Positions 1-14,300 of a stretch of DNA of 64,000 nucleotides are shown here, one piece after another. This stretch comes from Stichopus chloronotus (Eukaryota > Echinodermata > Holothuroidea > Aspidochirotida > Stichopodidae). A model generated the notes under the pieces. It was not told the DNA's origin. It ran no database searches and saw only the letters and a list, made by a program, of their open reading frames with translations. Each line of letters opens with the position of its first letter. Positions within the stretch are counted from its first letter, which is position 1. The stretch covers positions 7,813,506-7,877,505 of the forward strand of contig CM037838.1 of NCBI GenBank assembly GCA_021234535.1. Reading direction: 5' to 3'. The translations under genes and the position numbers were made by a program.

Positions 1-2333
1 GCAGAAACCAAAACTATTGGAGAGTGGAGAATGTTTCACTTTATATCTCAGGCACAGTATCTCACAGACTTTATACAAAACAGCTATATAATGTTCAAGG
101 AAACATTACAAATATTACAAACAGAAATGTTAAAATGTAATTTTCATGTTACCTATCAGAAATGAAAAAAAAATTCTAATTTCTTTTTAATCCTACTTAC
201 ATGTATCAAACTATTGTTTTTATAATGATAGACACAATTGCATAGTTGGATTGGAATGTTTTAGATTAATACTGCAATGTTGACATTGTGTAGTTGTGCA
301 GTCACATAGTTATTCCCCTAAAGTATATATAATTCTTTCTTCAGCTGCAGTATGTTTATACGTGATTTATTTTTTGTCATCGTGTAGCTAAATTGATCTT
401 AAATACCTACAGTATTGTCAGTTAACTAGTACTACTCGTTCTTATTCACATCAAAAATCCTTACCATATTTCTAAATTTCATATCCTTTTAATACAAATA
501 AAAATGGTCTAAAAATTTGGAATTCTCTCTTTGTAGATGTCATCCAAAGTAAAGCAGTGCTATTTATACAGTTCTTGTTGTGATGGCTACGTATCTACAC
601 AGCAAACTCGAGAATGCGAAGGTCTGTTCCCACGACCAACACGGATTCTCAAACATTGGAGAGAGTCTTGCCTTGCAGGGTGACGGTGCTGTATCCTCGG
701 TGAGACAGTTAAATAAATAATTGTGAGACAGTTAAGTAAATAATTGTGTAGTTACATTCCCATCGTTATTAGTCCCCTACATAGTTGAGCTACTGTAACA
801 AATGGCATTTATACTTTACGAAGTACTGACCCGATGCTATCTTGTGCATTATGCGCATATTAAACAAGAAAGGAAAGCATTCGCAAAGTCGTTCTTTCTT
901 GAACAGTTAAAAACAGATTGCCGTGGCATTTAAGCTGACCCAAAGACAACAACTTTGCAAGGATGAGTTTCGGTTGAAATGACCGATGGTCTTCCTGATT
1001 TCAATCACACAGAGCAAATATTAAAAGCCAGAAAATTTGAAAACCTACTCATTTTTCTATCAGGCTGCAAGGAATGCAGAGTAACTTAAATCTTTCTCAA
1101 ATAAAAAAAAAACAGAATTGTTCAACATTTCCTTATCAGCAGCATACAAATTCACATCACCCTGGCTTAATCAAGCAGTTCATTCATTACAAAATGAATA
1201 GACGTGATGGAAATTGCAAGACTCATTTTTCTGGTCACGATGATTTTATGTGAAATCAATGTAATCAAATAACATTGCAGCCATGATCTGTGGTTAAGGC
1301 ACTTGTTGATGAGAAATTCACATTTTGCCTCACAACCTCCTCTTCCATCTACATTGAAAAGTGATTGCATTTTTACCTATCTCTCGATGTGCTGAAAGCC
1401 AGTGACAGAGAAACATAAGAGGGGAGGATGAAGGCTTTTACAGTGGTAATAACTGATGCTCCTAAGTGGCCATCTTTACTTTTTGTACAATTCATTATTT
1501 AAAACGGAAAACAAAAAAAACAACACAGAAGCAGTTTTTTTTTTCCACCAGCATAGTTTAGCATGCAGAGTGAAGGCTGAACTTAATAAAACTGAACTGA
1601 AAATAAACAGATAACTAACACCCCATCAAGACCATTTGAAATGGCAGAAATGGGGTTATATGCATTTTTTATTATGGCTTTGACTTTTGACTACTCACCA
1701 AAGTAATGAACTGATGTTAATACAACAGCTGTAAGTCAACAGTACAGTAACACATTCATTGAATAAGAAAAACTAGAGGCAAGTTTGTACATAATCCCTC
1801 ATGATGTATCATATCAAAACGGAAAAACTGTCAGCTCTTTCCGACAATGGTTCTATTGTCGAATGCTCCAATGAGCTCATGTGCATCTCACATTTAGCTG
1901 CTTTTCCTGCTATGGCGAATCCTGCAAACTGAATTACACCTTCTCCATTATTGTTTTCTGTTTACTAGTGACTGAAAATGTACACAAAAAGCAACATTTT
2001 CAAATACAGAAAGAACTCACTAAAATTAAAATGAACCTTCTCTATATTTTTTTAAGCAATTCAATGTGATGTATTTTGTCAGGTAGGAATTAAACACAGA
2101 GGTCGTGTTCATACGGTGAAGGGTATAACCCCTTCTATTCCTTGTGAAGGTGAACGGTCGTCTTGAGGGATAAATCAAGTAAATATTAACTGTTAAGGTT
2201 GTCTGGAACATATTTTCAATGCAAGATCTCTCAAGGCTTGCATATGCAATCAACTCCAGAAGGTAGAATCTGACTTTTCACTTCAGTGAGGTTGCCGATT
2301 TGGACGTCGTGACAACACAAGGAGCAAGCAACG
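1..2333 (-). other. 3' UTR and downstream flank
   Basis: AT-rich sequence without a convincing coding region on either strand. The 3' UTR must start at 2333. A plus-strand TTTATT at 1668-1673 (AATAAA on the gene strand) would give a 3' UTR of about 660 nt; another lies at 366-371. The true end cannot be chosen from sequence. A short direct repeat (tgagacagttaa-taaataattgtg) is present at about 701-747. Confidence 0.45.
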
Positions 2334-2368
2334 TCACAAGTACAGGGTCACACCTTTAGCACTCCAGT
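2334..2368 (-). CDS. Exon 27: C-terminus and stop codon
   Basis: Coding part of the last exon, read WSAKGVTLYL then TGA. The acceptor is ttatattttgtag. The upstream 81-nt intron (2369-2449) is a multiple of three and has no stop in frame, so the same C-terminus results whether it is spliced or retained. The last residues L-Y-L fit a class II PDZ ligand (hydrophobic-x-hydrophobic). That function is inferred. Confidence 0.72.
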
Positions 2369-5300
2369 CTACAAAATATAAACCGTAGTGCTTCAATTCG
2401 AGGGAAACAGGAAAACTTACAAAGGGAAGTTGAGACCTTGGGAACTTACGTGGATTTGTGCCGTAATGGGAGACCCCTCCAAAGTGATTAGGGACCGCCC
2501 TGACGGACAACTGGGCGCTGGCTGGAGATGAACTGGCCCTGGGTCTATTCTCAATCAAGTTCTGTTCATCTAACACCTGGGATGATGTTGGTGCCGCCGT
2601 CGAACTGCTCGGAGTGGAGCTATCATAGACACAAATATTAAACTTGAACTCTTGCAATGAAGCTGGCAGCAATGTACAAGTGTTTTTGATTGATTTTGCA
2701 TGTTTTGCTTGAAAGATATGGATTTTTACCAAATATCCATTTCACAGAGGTGTAGTGGAATATGGGAAATACATGTGGTGCCACACACGTACAACTACTT
2801 GAATACCTTGGTAGGCCGATTCCTCAACTGGATTAAAAAGAAGTATTACGACAGTCACGAGTTGTGATGTTGTTGTACCTCCATTTTCAGCTCAAATCTG
2901 CGATAAATCTGACCTAATTCACAGAGGTCACACCTCAAGGTTAAATATGAAATTCAATTTCAAAGATCAAAAAAAGATACAAGTTTTTGCAGGTAATATT
3001 ATGATGATGTACAGAAACACTCTGTCACCTTGATGCGACAACAAATATTTCTTGACTAGACCGGTTTTTCTTCAAACACGAACATCATGAGTTATGAACG
3101 AGACGCTGGTATGGGGTTTAAAGTGCGTGCAGTGGCAGAGAATGTTCGTTCATTTAGGAATGCCTGAATTGAACGTCACTGCTATTGTTCTCCAAATTCA
3201 GTCAGCATCTTTGCATTTGAGCGGTCACAGTTTGGCTGACTCAAAGCTTTTCAAAATGGAAAAACTCTTTAACAACTTGCAAATGAAATCCAATTTAAAA
3301 CATGGCAGAGAAAATGGAAATTAGCATTTGCCAAACGACAAAATCTTGTCTTTTACCGTATGTCACTAGGTGCAATTCATGATGTACTATTAATCAGCTC
3401 CTATCAGATATTATCAGCTTCGCACGGTTCTGCCATTCTGTTCTATGGATCAATAATTGATCACATTTCATTTACAAAGAAAATATTTTAGTATTGATAA
3501 GACACTGTCGGAATTACACAAGAGAGAGGGTATAGATGACAACATACCTGGAGTCTGTCCTGTAATAGTTTTCCACACCTCCTTCTTCTCTGGCGTGATT
3601 TTGAATTTGCACAAATTGGTCGTTTCTGATTACTGTAAAGAGCAGAGGATGATCGAAAGTATATGAAAGAAGTACCTTTTCACTTTCCAAGTCATGGTTG
3701 ATGGTGTGTACCTGGTCTGGTGATAGCACTAAACAGCAGACACATTTATTAAAGAGAGGAGTTTGATAGATACAAGATCTTATGCCGCAGCAAACAGTCT
3801 TTGCGGATGTTTTGGTGCCGGAGATAAAAACAAAATGGCAATCGGTCCATTGAAGAGGTGGGTACTTACCAGAACAACTTGCAAACCTGTGATATCTGAT
3901 ATCACTGCAACTTAAGCGCTTTAATTTATGACGTAGAAGACAAACTGCTCTCTTCTTCATCTTAAAATGTACTGATAGAGGGAGACAAACATGGGATGAT
4001 TCTTACATTTGCTCACCAGTGAAAAAAAAAAGATGGCCTAGAAACAAGTGATCATTTAGTTTGGTCAACACAGAAGACAAAAGCTCGACTGGAATCTCTA
4101 AAGAAAACTGTGAACAAAGAAATAAAGCTACTAGAAACAAATAGGGACTTGTGTTGACAACTGAATAAGTCATAGCCAATCAGTGATCAGACAAATCAAG
4201 TTGATACTATCAAAAAAAAAATTTTCATCTGAGCTACCTCCTGAAACTACTCTCAGCAGAACTGTTAGTTTCTTCTAGTATCGGTGATATCAATGGCAAG
4301 TACACTGAACAAAAATACGGCTAGTGAAGTGGCAATCAGTTTTAATGTCTCATGCTTTTGACGGCGGAATATTTCAGCACAAATGCACCCTGTGAGCTGC
4401 TGTGGTAATGTACAATGGATCCATATACGTCAAACGAAAGGTAACGATGATCTCCACTGAGATGGGAAAAGGACAAAAATCAATCACACTCCTGACTAAT
4501 GTTAAATGTGACAATTCAGTGAAACAACCACAATAAATGCTTAGCACAACGATGACCTGACTTCTCCATAAAAGAAAATGCCAGAGAATGTTCAAAACAT
4601 TCTTGTAAAATCCATGATACGAAACGAGGACTCTCGTTCCGCTCTGAGTCTCGGCGTGCAGATGTGGATCACTGAAAGTGCCAGTATTTTTCGCATAGGC
4701 CGACGACGAGAAACGACGACCTCAAAGTTCAACGGTAACAGATGCAAGCAAAGCCAATTATGAGGCAAGACCGAGCAAAGCCATTGCGCGACTTTTTACA
4801 TAACCGTGGCCATGATGATGAATTATGCCCGACGCTGTCTCGAACGTTATTTATTGCAAAGTGCGTCACACATTCGACATGTTCGTGGACCGATTGGGTG
4901 ACTGTCGCTTTCATGAGAAAATGCCTTGTATGATCATCATTGATAAATTCCTCATTTGTGACAAAGAGTTTGGGGATTGTCTGGACTTGTCTGGATTGTC
5001 ATGGCACAAATACTGATACAGACTTATAATAACAACTATGAAAAAGACAAACCCATATAAAGATCTCAACATTTTCATGCCTCTGGGACTTGAAGAGACC
5101 ATCAACAGTTTACATGGATGATCAATCACTGCAAGTTGTTTTGCATGCAAAGTAAACTCTGTAAATCTCTCAAAATGCGAAGCGTCTTTCTTCACCCTCT
5201 TTTGTCAAAAGGGTAAAGGAATCAGAAATTAGAGGTGTAAACAGAGGCTGACACAAACAAAATTCACGACTACACACTTAAATCAAAAACGATATTTTTG

Positions 5301-8300
5301 CTACGATGAATGTCACTACCACAGCTTTTCAGTCTGTCTGGCACAAACATGTTTTTGTTATAATACTATGAAGATCTTTAAATTAGATATGGTTAATGAC
5401 TTCCTGCTTAGACATTCCGAGGCAAAGAGCGAACGAAGGCACTAAAAGAAAAAAACGATCTGCTAAATTCAGACTTTTGATATTACTTTACCACACGACC
5501 ACAGGATGCCAACAGGCACAGGAAACAATACCAATCACACAGCACCCACATGGAGCGGTTGAAATGAGGAAGTATTAATAAGGATTTCAAGAAATATAGA
5601 GACAAAAATTACAGAAATGATGATCCAAGACATCAAACAGAGATGACTGAGAATGTTGTGCACCAAAGATGGTTTCATGCCTGGCCATCTAGGTAAAATG
5701 ATTTGTTAATTGCAAATAGATTTTGTTTAGATGATTCAATTGGTTTCAATGCACATTGAAAATACAAACACTACAGAAGTGCAAACAAATATATACTTCA
5801 CCAAACAGGGTCATATAATTTAAACCAAGCCAATAAAAATTACAATCAAAATCATAACATTTAGCAAAAAGGATTAAAAAGTCATTACTTACATCAACTT
5901 AGTTGATTTGAATAACTGTTTTGATTTAAATCAATTTTTGAAAAAAAAAAAATCAACAACCCTGTCACCAAAGTCCCTCTGCTGAGAAGTAAAATGAGAA
6001 AGAAATGCATACATGCGTTGAAAACTTACAAGGAGCTAGTCGGCTCTTTGCTTGCTTTTTGCCACTGGCCCTGGAGCACCAGGCTGTGACAAAGAAGACA
6101 GCCAGTAAAAAGAATACAAAGGCAAGACCAACGGCTGAGGTGAAAATGACAAAAGAGTTCCTGTGTGAAAGAAAAACCAAGGTAAAATTGTTTATCTCCA
6201 TGTAGAGACAATGTATGAACACTCCATAAGACCATTTGCATTAAGGAATTTAGCAGTGATTACTGTAGCTCGATTAACAGTAAAAGTTTGGATGTTGGTT
6301 CAGAGAATACAGCATGTGAAGTCAATAACTCAGGTAGAGCTCCTGAGTTGTACTGTATCAACTTTTGAAGGCTATGCACTCAGTTCAACAGCACTTCATT
6401 ACATTGGAATATTTAAAATAGAGCACATCCTGTCTTTGCTGCCTGCACACTTTTCAAGGCCATTATTAAATGTAACACAATAAGGAGAAGCTGTGTGAAG
6501 GAAGTCAAATTAAGATGTTATCGACTACTGAGCCACTTCGGTGATGAAATGAGATCACAACATGCTGCCGTGAGGTGTCAACAAAAGAAGCGATCTACAT
6601 TCTAAAATCGCTGACTTTTCATCTCCAATGCAAAGCCAAAGCTAAGTGAAGCATTGATATAGAATGAATTACAAAGAGAGAGGGCAGTGTATTGACCTAT
6701 TCAGGTGACAAGGATATAAGACTGAATGATATGGACTTTGTTTGGAGCCATTTTGTTTTTTTAAAAGTGCTTGAACCTAACCAAAGCTCTAGTTCACTGA
6801 AGGTGCACTTGCATTCATCAGCCTTTGAACACTATTCTAAATTAAGTACTTTTGGCATGCTCCACCTTGGGCCATCCAATGAACAGTTTGGAAAAGGTGG
6901 ATGCTTTGGAAAGAGGGTGCCTGAAATGCTGGCACTTTTTAGCTGGAACCCTGAGGAGAGCTGATGTTAAAGAGAACCTCAAGAGCAAACCATACATATT
7001 TACTAAAACATCTTCCATCTCCTTTAAGAACTGGTAAGATATCCCCAAATCAGGTTTTTGCAGTATTGCAAATTTACATTGTGTTGTAAATTGTGATTTT
7101 TATCAGTGAATTCTTTCTGAAGTTGATAATTTTATTGCTGCTAGGAAGCCAGAAATTAGAGGCTCCTTGTTGGTCAGCAAGAGCTACCAGTGTCAGTTAG
7201 ACCAAAGGGATTCAGACAGGTGTGATGACTTTCCTGGAAGTGTGCATGTCCACAGACAATGTAGCTTTAAAAAAAAAAAATGTTGGCATGTCATTCTTGC
7301 CTGGAAACATACATTTTGTTGTCTTTTTTTACACTTTTCAAACTCAACGAGGCGGTGACGATTTTGGAGGAAAACGTAATGTCGACATGGGATGAGGGAA
7401 GGCCACCCTTCCATAATGAAAGCGATGATTTTGCTTGGCTGAAGACTATTTACATCAAATGTACAAAACAAAACTTAAAACAGTTTGGTAACTGTATTGT
7501 ATGCTTTTCATATATTTCTCTGTAGATTCTTCTACTTAAGTGTCTCTCTCAGACCCTGTTTGTTTCATTTTATGTTTATATCACTTTATTTTAACAACCA
7601 AAAAAAAAAAAAAATGCAGAAAATTTCCACTTTGTCTTTACTTTTGCTCAACAGAGCCATTGGCAGTTTTTATGGTACCCTAGTTCAGGAAAGCAGGTTT
7701 CTCTTTTTCAGTTTCACAAAAATAATCACGGGGTAAAAATTCTCCCGACCAATTGTTTCTCCACCATTTTAAAGGGACTGTGCTGCAATGAAGCATTAAG
7801 GAACTGAGCATCGCTTCACAGCATTAAACAAACAAAATCTTTTTCACATCAAACACTTAACTTTCTGTAGACAATCAGGTCAAGAGGGACCAAGAAAAAA
7901 AAAAGGAAAATAAAGACATAGTCTCATAAACAGCTGCATAGATCTCACAAAATTCTACAAAATACAGATTTTACAATGCAAATACAAATTTACAACTTAC
8001 AATGGAAGTCCCAAGAGTCTCCAGTCATCTTTGTCCCCCACTTCTCCTAGTCCTGGAGTGGAATCTACCCCGTTGGACATGTTATAGTTACCTATAGGAT
8101 CGGAACTTTCTTCTGAAAGAAAACCAAGCGCAATTTCCTTATCCTCTACCAGCGATACAAGTAGCTTAATTTGAAAATAAGTTCTGCCTGTCCCTTTTCA
8201 ATATCTTCAGTAGTGTTTTATGGTTTCATCTGAATTGTAGACCATACCATCAGCAATTGCAGACTCTCGACATATATTGCTACTTGCATCGATAAATCTT

Positions 8301-11300
8301 GCTCCAAGATTTTATGAACTTACAGAATTATTGCAAGCAAGTTATGATCAGTTCAGCTTGGCATACTACACTGTTGCCACCAGGTTTTCAAAATCTGATA
8401 TGAATAAATAGCTAGAATGCACAAATGCATTGTGGTTTCGATGATCTGATTAATGAGCATATGAGATCTGTCCAAGTTTCCCGTCTTGAGATATCGTGTC
8501 TACAAAGTAGTCGTCACAAACACACACACACTGCAGCATGACTACAAAGGTTACGATTCCATGGCAACCAATAACTTTGAGCACAGAGGCTCAGATCAGT
8601 TATAAAATGGACCCAACTAGAAATAGCAGCCAAGGTTTCTTGGTTTTTGTAACACTGACTGTATACCATGGACATCATGTAAGACTAATTTAAATGCACA
8701 CAACAAAGTAGCCTGCATCGCATCATCTTTGCCTGATCTGTTGCTCATAGACTTCAGGGAAGTTTTAATTAGGACTAAAGCATCAATATCTCGAAGACTA
8801 GACTGTATATGTGTCAATCTGATGTTCAAAATGGAGTGGCATCAAAACCTCTTGTTCTCTAAGTCGAAGAAAGACTCTCATATCCTTCCGGTACGCAGAA
8901 AAATAATACTTTGTGGCTGATAGTAATATACAACACCATCATATTTAAGAACAACATCACCATATGATTACACAGTCTGCAGTGTCAACAGATAAACAAG
9001 CAAACAACCACAGGGAAAGATATTGATTCAAACCACAGGAACCCCACCATCCCACTGGTAGGGCAATGGAAGATAATGCTAGGATTATCTTTATCATAAA
9101 CATTTATGATGTACTTACTGTGCAAGTGTAAACAATTTCTTCCTATTCAAACAGTAACGTCCTTAGCTGTCATCCTCTGTGAGATACTGAATACTTGATA
9201 GGTGATATGTAATACGAACAGAATCACACTAAACTGCTTTGTGTTGATACACTGCAGTGCTTTGTGATTGTACATGATAGTCTCATATGCAGAGGACTGT
9301 GTGTGTATCAGTGAGTGAATGCAGTACTTTTCCTTTCATATCCTCAAGGTAGAAAAGCAAAATCAACAGATACACGCACAATCTTGTGACGTCAAAACCT
9401 CGACACACAACACTCATTTTTGTTCCAGTTGCAGACTGTTTGGCCCTGCAACAGGATGTCCACAACACACTATGCAAAACAATGACAGAAAAAACAAGAG
9501 AAACCAAAAATAATCTCCATGTTAAAATGAAAGACTGCAAAATGTCTTGTGCCAATTTTTTTACCTGTTCTGATAAAATAGGACACTTCTTCCCCATAGC
9601 CGGCCGTGGTCTCTGCCATGACGACGAGGGAATATCCAGTACCAGAAGACAGTCCTGTAATGTTGTATTCTGTGGCTTCGCTGTAGACTGTCCCGTAGGT
9701 CGAGTTGCCTTTCGATCTCGGTGTTTCCCTTTTCGTCCTCTGCTGGATGGCTGTGTGTGTGAGTGAGCAGGGCAGACTGTGTGAGTATGTGTATCCACCA
9801 AGTGATTCACAGGAAATCAAACAGGATGCCTTATTGCACGCTGATAGGATTCTATTTCAATTGAGCAATTCCAAAATTAACGAGCATCTTCCTCGATCTG
9901 TTGTTCCGCCGGTGATGGATACTGCTTACATTTTACTGGGTGGGGGGTCAAGGCGGGTCAAGGGAAGTTTCTCTCTGGTAGGAGAGAATGCAACAGACTT
10001 GAGCGACCAGAGTATGGACTCTAAACTAATGAAGGCAGCATGAAATAGCACATCATTTTCAGCAGTATTGGTACATACTTGCTGAATCTCTTCTTGATAA
10101 TATTTAATTATTTTTGTTATCATCATGCAAAAGTGAAAAAAAAGTGAAAACTTTAGTCCTAAATAGCTGTTTTCAAGTCTGATTCTTCTTCATTCAAAGA
10201 ATTTAAAAAAAAAAGAGAACAAATAAATCGCCTCCGTGATCGACACTAACGAGGGAGCTATTGTGCTGAAAATCCACCAACATGGTACACAAAAAAAAAC
10301 CCTTTCATCATTGTCAAACCATTAAGTCTCACCGGTGCAGATATCAGTAACAGCTCGATCTCCTCATGTAACATTATGCATAACATGAGTAGCAGATCGA
10401 TAAAGCATCATTTGAATTTTTCAAAGTTTTTGTAAACAAGTTATTCCAGCAGCAAATAATTGACTTTTTATCGGTACGAAATTAAACGCTTGAAAAGGAA
10501 GGCTACTGCCTGGCTCACCTTGAACAATCTGTCCTGCTGCATCCGTAAATAAAGGCGTTAGAATGTTTGTTTGTTTTTTCTTCTGTAAACCAACCCCAAT
10601 ACTACCATTGCCATCTAATTCAGTGATAATTATTGTTCTGTGAAATGATACCTTTCTGAGACCATCTTGAGGTATTGGATTTATTGGCTATTGAAATAGG
10701 TCGTAAATATGGACACATTTACATTTTTCCTTCTACCAAAAGATTAATCCTTCTAAATGACAACCATCCATGCAGACATTTACCCACAATGCAACAGGAT
10801 TGTGTAAAAAAAAAAAAAAAAAAACTTACAGCAGAGACTGCGACCAAAGCACATGACATTTTGACATATATGCTTTGACAACACTGTTGGCAAACAACAG
10901 TTTGAAAAAGAGCACAAAGTTATTCAAGATTTAAGAAAACATTTTCAGGTTTAATACTTTTAATTGACTGCTTTATATTTTGAGACATTTTTTTACCATA
11001 TATATTAAGACAATTTTTAAGCTTCATTTTCAGAAGTAATAACACTCTGCACACATCTAATTGCAGTTTACCAAACTAGCTAGCATATATGGTACAAGTT
11101 CAATGCATCACGTCTTAAAAGGGCAGGGGGGTAGAGGGTAATTACACGATAGGCACAAAAAGTGCCAAAGGTAAAAAGTACCTATGTTTGATGATGTTTT
11201 ACATTACTGAAAATATGTAACATTTCCCGCACAATTTGCCACCATCGGAAATATATATAGGACATTACCACTCTGTCTTGAACATTTTCTTCAATTCCCT

Positions 11301-14300
11301 CAAATTTACACTTTAGCTAATATCGGCATTAGCATGCATCCACATTTAGCTATATATTCCACATCGGCTGTAAAACCGTATTGGTTATGCATCCACACTA
11401 GCTAAATATTCACTTCAACTGCCTTAGGACAGTAATCAGAGTTTGGGTCATCTCACTTTATACTTTTCTTTCAGTTCTATCTGGCCATATATTTGTGCTT
11501 GTAAGTTATGACTGAACACTCGCAACTAAGGTCTCAACTTGGCTAAATCTGTACAGCAGTTTGTCATCTTTTGACATGGTTATAAGTACCTATTAAAGGT
11601 GTGAAGTGATGAATCTAACATAACCATATGGTGCCATATCAAACATTAAATTGTTATCTGGTAATCTGACAGTAAAATTAGTATGGAATATGACACTGAT
11701 TCCCAGCTATTTCACCAAAACCATATACCCAGACAATCTGTCAGTCGTCCCGTACAGCCTTCATTTCTCAAATGCCATACGCTAAAACCTACACTAAACC
11801 AAGAGAAGTGGAAACGCAAATCTAAGGAACCGAAGTGGACGTTTTATTTGCAAGTCATGAACGTTATCCTGGATGTTCAACTCGATTCATTATTTAACTG
11901 TGAATAACAAAGAAATTTTTGTTAATGAGGGTATTTCTGATAACACTTTTAGTTTGAAATATATGGGAAAACTACAGACAGATTTAAGAAAGATACTGGG
12001 CACAGATTGAAAACTACACAAACTGAAAGAAAAGAAAATATTTTGACTAGCAATCTGTGCTTTGGGGTCTCATATAGTTTAATTTAGAAGTTGTGCTAAA
12101 TAAAGATGGTGAGAAAAAGACTGACGATATGTTGCAGTGGAATTTTTCAAACAAATGAGCTTCAAAAAACAATACAACAAGAGCCATGACAAGATTTTGA
12201 GTAGAACTGGACTGGCTTGATCCTATAATGGACACAATACAGTTTACATATTGATGAGCATATTACAATGTTGCCGTAGCTGTCAGAATTACTACGTCAA
12301 CATTACGGTTCGATGACTTTTGTCTTTGCACACGTAATTTCTCTTCCACTTACCAAATCATTTTAGCTACGTTCACATGAAGCTCAAACTACAGCCCATC
12401 AACTTTCACTTGCAAAATTCAATGATTGCTTGGTCAGCAATTGTTTAACGGCTGTTAAGTTTCACCTGATGAGCTATTGTCACTTTAAGCACATTAAGTC
12501 AGGCTTTCTTACAGGCAATATCATGAGGATGTTACTACGGTAACTGGTTCACCTAGCCAAAAGGATGTCCTTTGTTAATCTCTGTTTGGTGAGAGTCCTT
12601 GAAAGTTTAAGACAGGGTGAAACTCCACTCCGAGTAACTTCAAAGTAATATGCAGATGTAAAAGATGGATTTGATGATAATTATTTGCAACCTGTGAAAG
12701 TTACTTCTTTTTGAGACAGCAGAAAGTAGAGACAATCACCTCTCTGGGGGAAGACAAGTCACCCAAGTTGGAGGCTTGGTGTAAAACACTGGCACAAATA
12801 AAAGCATATTCAAAATGGCAACATTTTTCGACTGAAGTATTGGTACCAATGGAGTGCAAACAGTGGATTACCAAATGAAAGATTTAGGTACCAAGAATCA
12901 TCTTGTTGAAAAGTTAAACTCAGAAAAAATTTCTTTTTCTTCATCCTTTCACCAAATAAGATTCTATTCAGCTTCAACTAGAGTTGTCAGTGAATGACAC
13001 ACAAAGGAATATCTACAAAACATATGTGGCAGACACCTTTACAGGCATGTTCACCTCAAAGATAAGGTCGAGGAGGGAAGACTTCCAGGGACGTTGGGTG
13101 CTCATACAATAACCAGAATGCAAGCATGTAGTACAGTTTCAGTGGTTTAATCTAGCCAAAAAAGCTTTTCAAGCAATTAACATGATAGGAGTTGCAATGT
13201 GGTAAATACTACATTGAAATCCATTTTTCCAAATATTAGGTGTGCATGGCCATCCTTACTTCATGATTAAAGTACTGTTTGGTTAAAGCAGCAATTACTA
13301 ATGTTGTTGTGATATGAAATTTCCATAATCGATACCGCGGGCGATATTCCTTCGACTGGCAAACGATATCGAGGTATCACTGGGCGAGATGGAACCACTT
13401 TGCCACACCTGAATAAATGTGTAATATCATGGATTGCGTACAAGTAGTTACATCGTACAGCTTAAATTTAATCTTCTGACAAGAAACGTTACTGTCAAAC
13501 TAATCAAAATAGTTTGTTAAAGTTTAATACAATTGTAAGGTCTGATTTTCATCTATTCACATACATGTCATTTTCTAGTAGTATGTGAACATAATCTGCT
13601 TGAAGAAACACTGATTTGTTTTTCTTTCACACATGCACTAACCTTTAACCTTCACCACAAAACAATAGTAATCTTGTACTCAATGTAGAAAACCCAACTC
13701 ACAAACATACCATGTATGAGATATTTGTCGATGCTTGCTTGCATTCTTGAGGTATTGTGCTCTACGTGGCTTTAATTGTTTGACCTTTGACGACCTTGAT
13801 TAAACTCCGCCAAAATCAATAAGGTTATTATGCTCAGTACTACATATGAGATCAATCCGAGATTGCATTCTTGAGATGTTGCATGATACAAAGTATTCAA
13901 AGTAAAGTATTTGTCCTTAATTGACACAAAAAAGCAAAATGTTTCTTGTACTCAGTATATGACACATATATATACTAAGTATGAGATTAGTCCATGCTTT
14001 TGTTCTTGAGATACAGTGTTTACGAGCAACGAGTTAACAAAACAGACACAGGCCATAATGACTAGATGTTTTACAACCATCATCAAAACCTGACTTGATG
14101 ATAAGCCACTTAAAGTTAAATCTACCTACATGTAGCTATTGACCATCCCATCCATTTATAGTCTGACCATTGGTCCTTTACCATATGATGCTTACCTGCT
14201 TCCTCCTTGTTGTTGCTGGTGACTGCATACTTGATCTGATAACCTAGAATGTGTCCCCTTGGTTCTACAGGGGCCAGCCAGCTCAAGAAAACAAACGAAG

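Noticed and set aside
6030..6160. L1CAM family assignment
   Set aside because: The membrane and tail exons show no ankyrin-binding FIGQY-type motif, and the ectodomain has seven rather than six Ig domains.
9386..9766. Plus-strand open frame of 126 codons
   Set aside because: It lies largely opposite exon 22 (9565-9750), whose minus-strand frame has clear FN3 content and splice sites.
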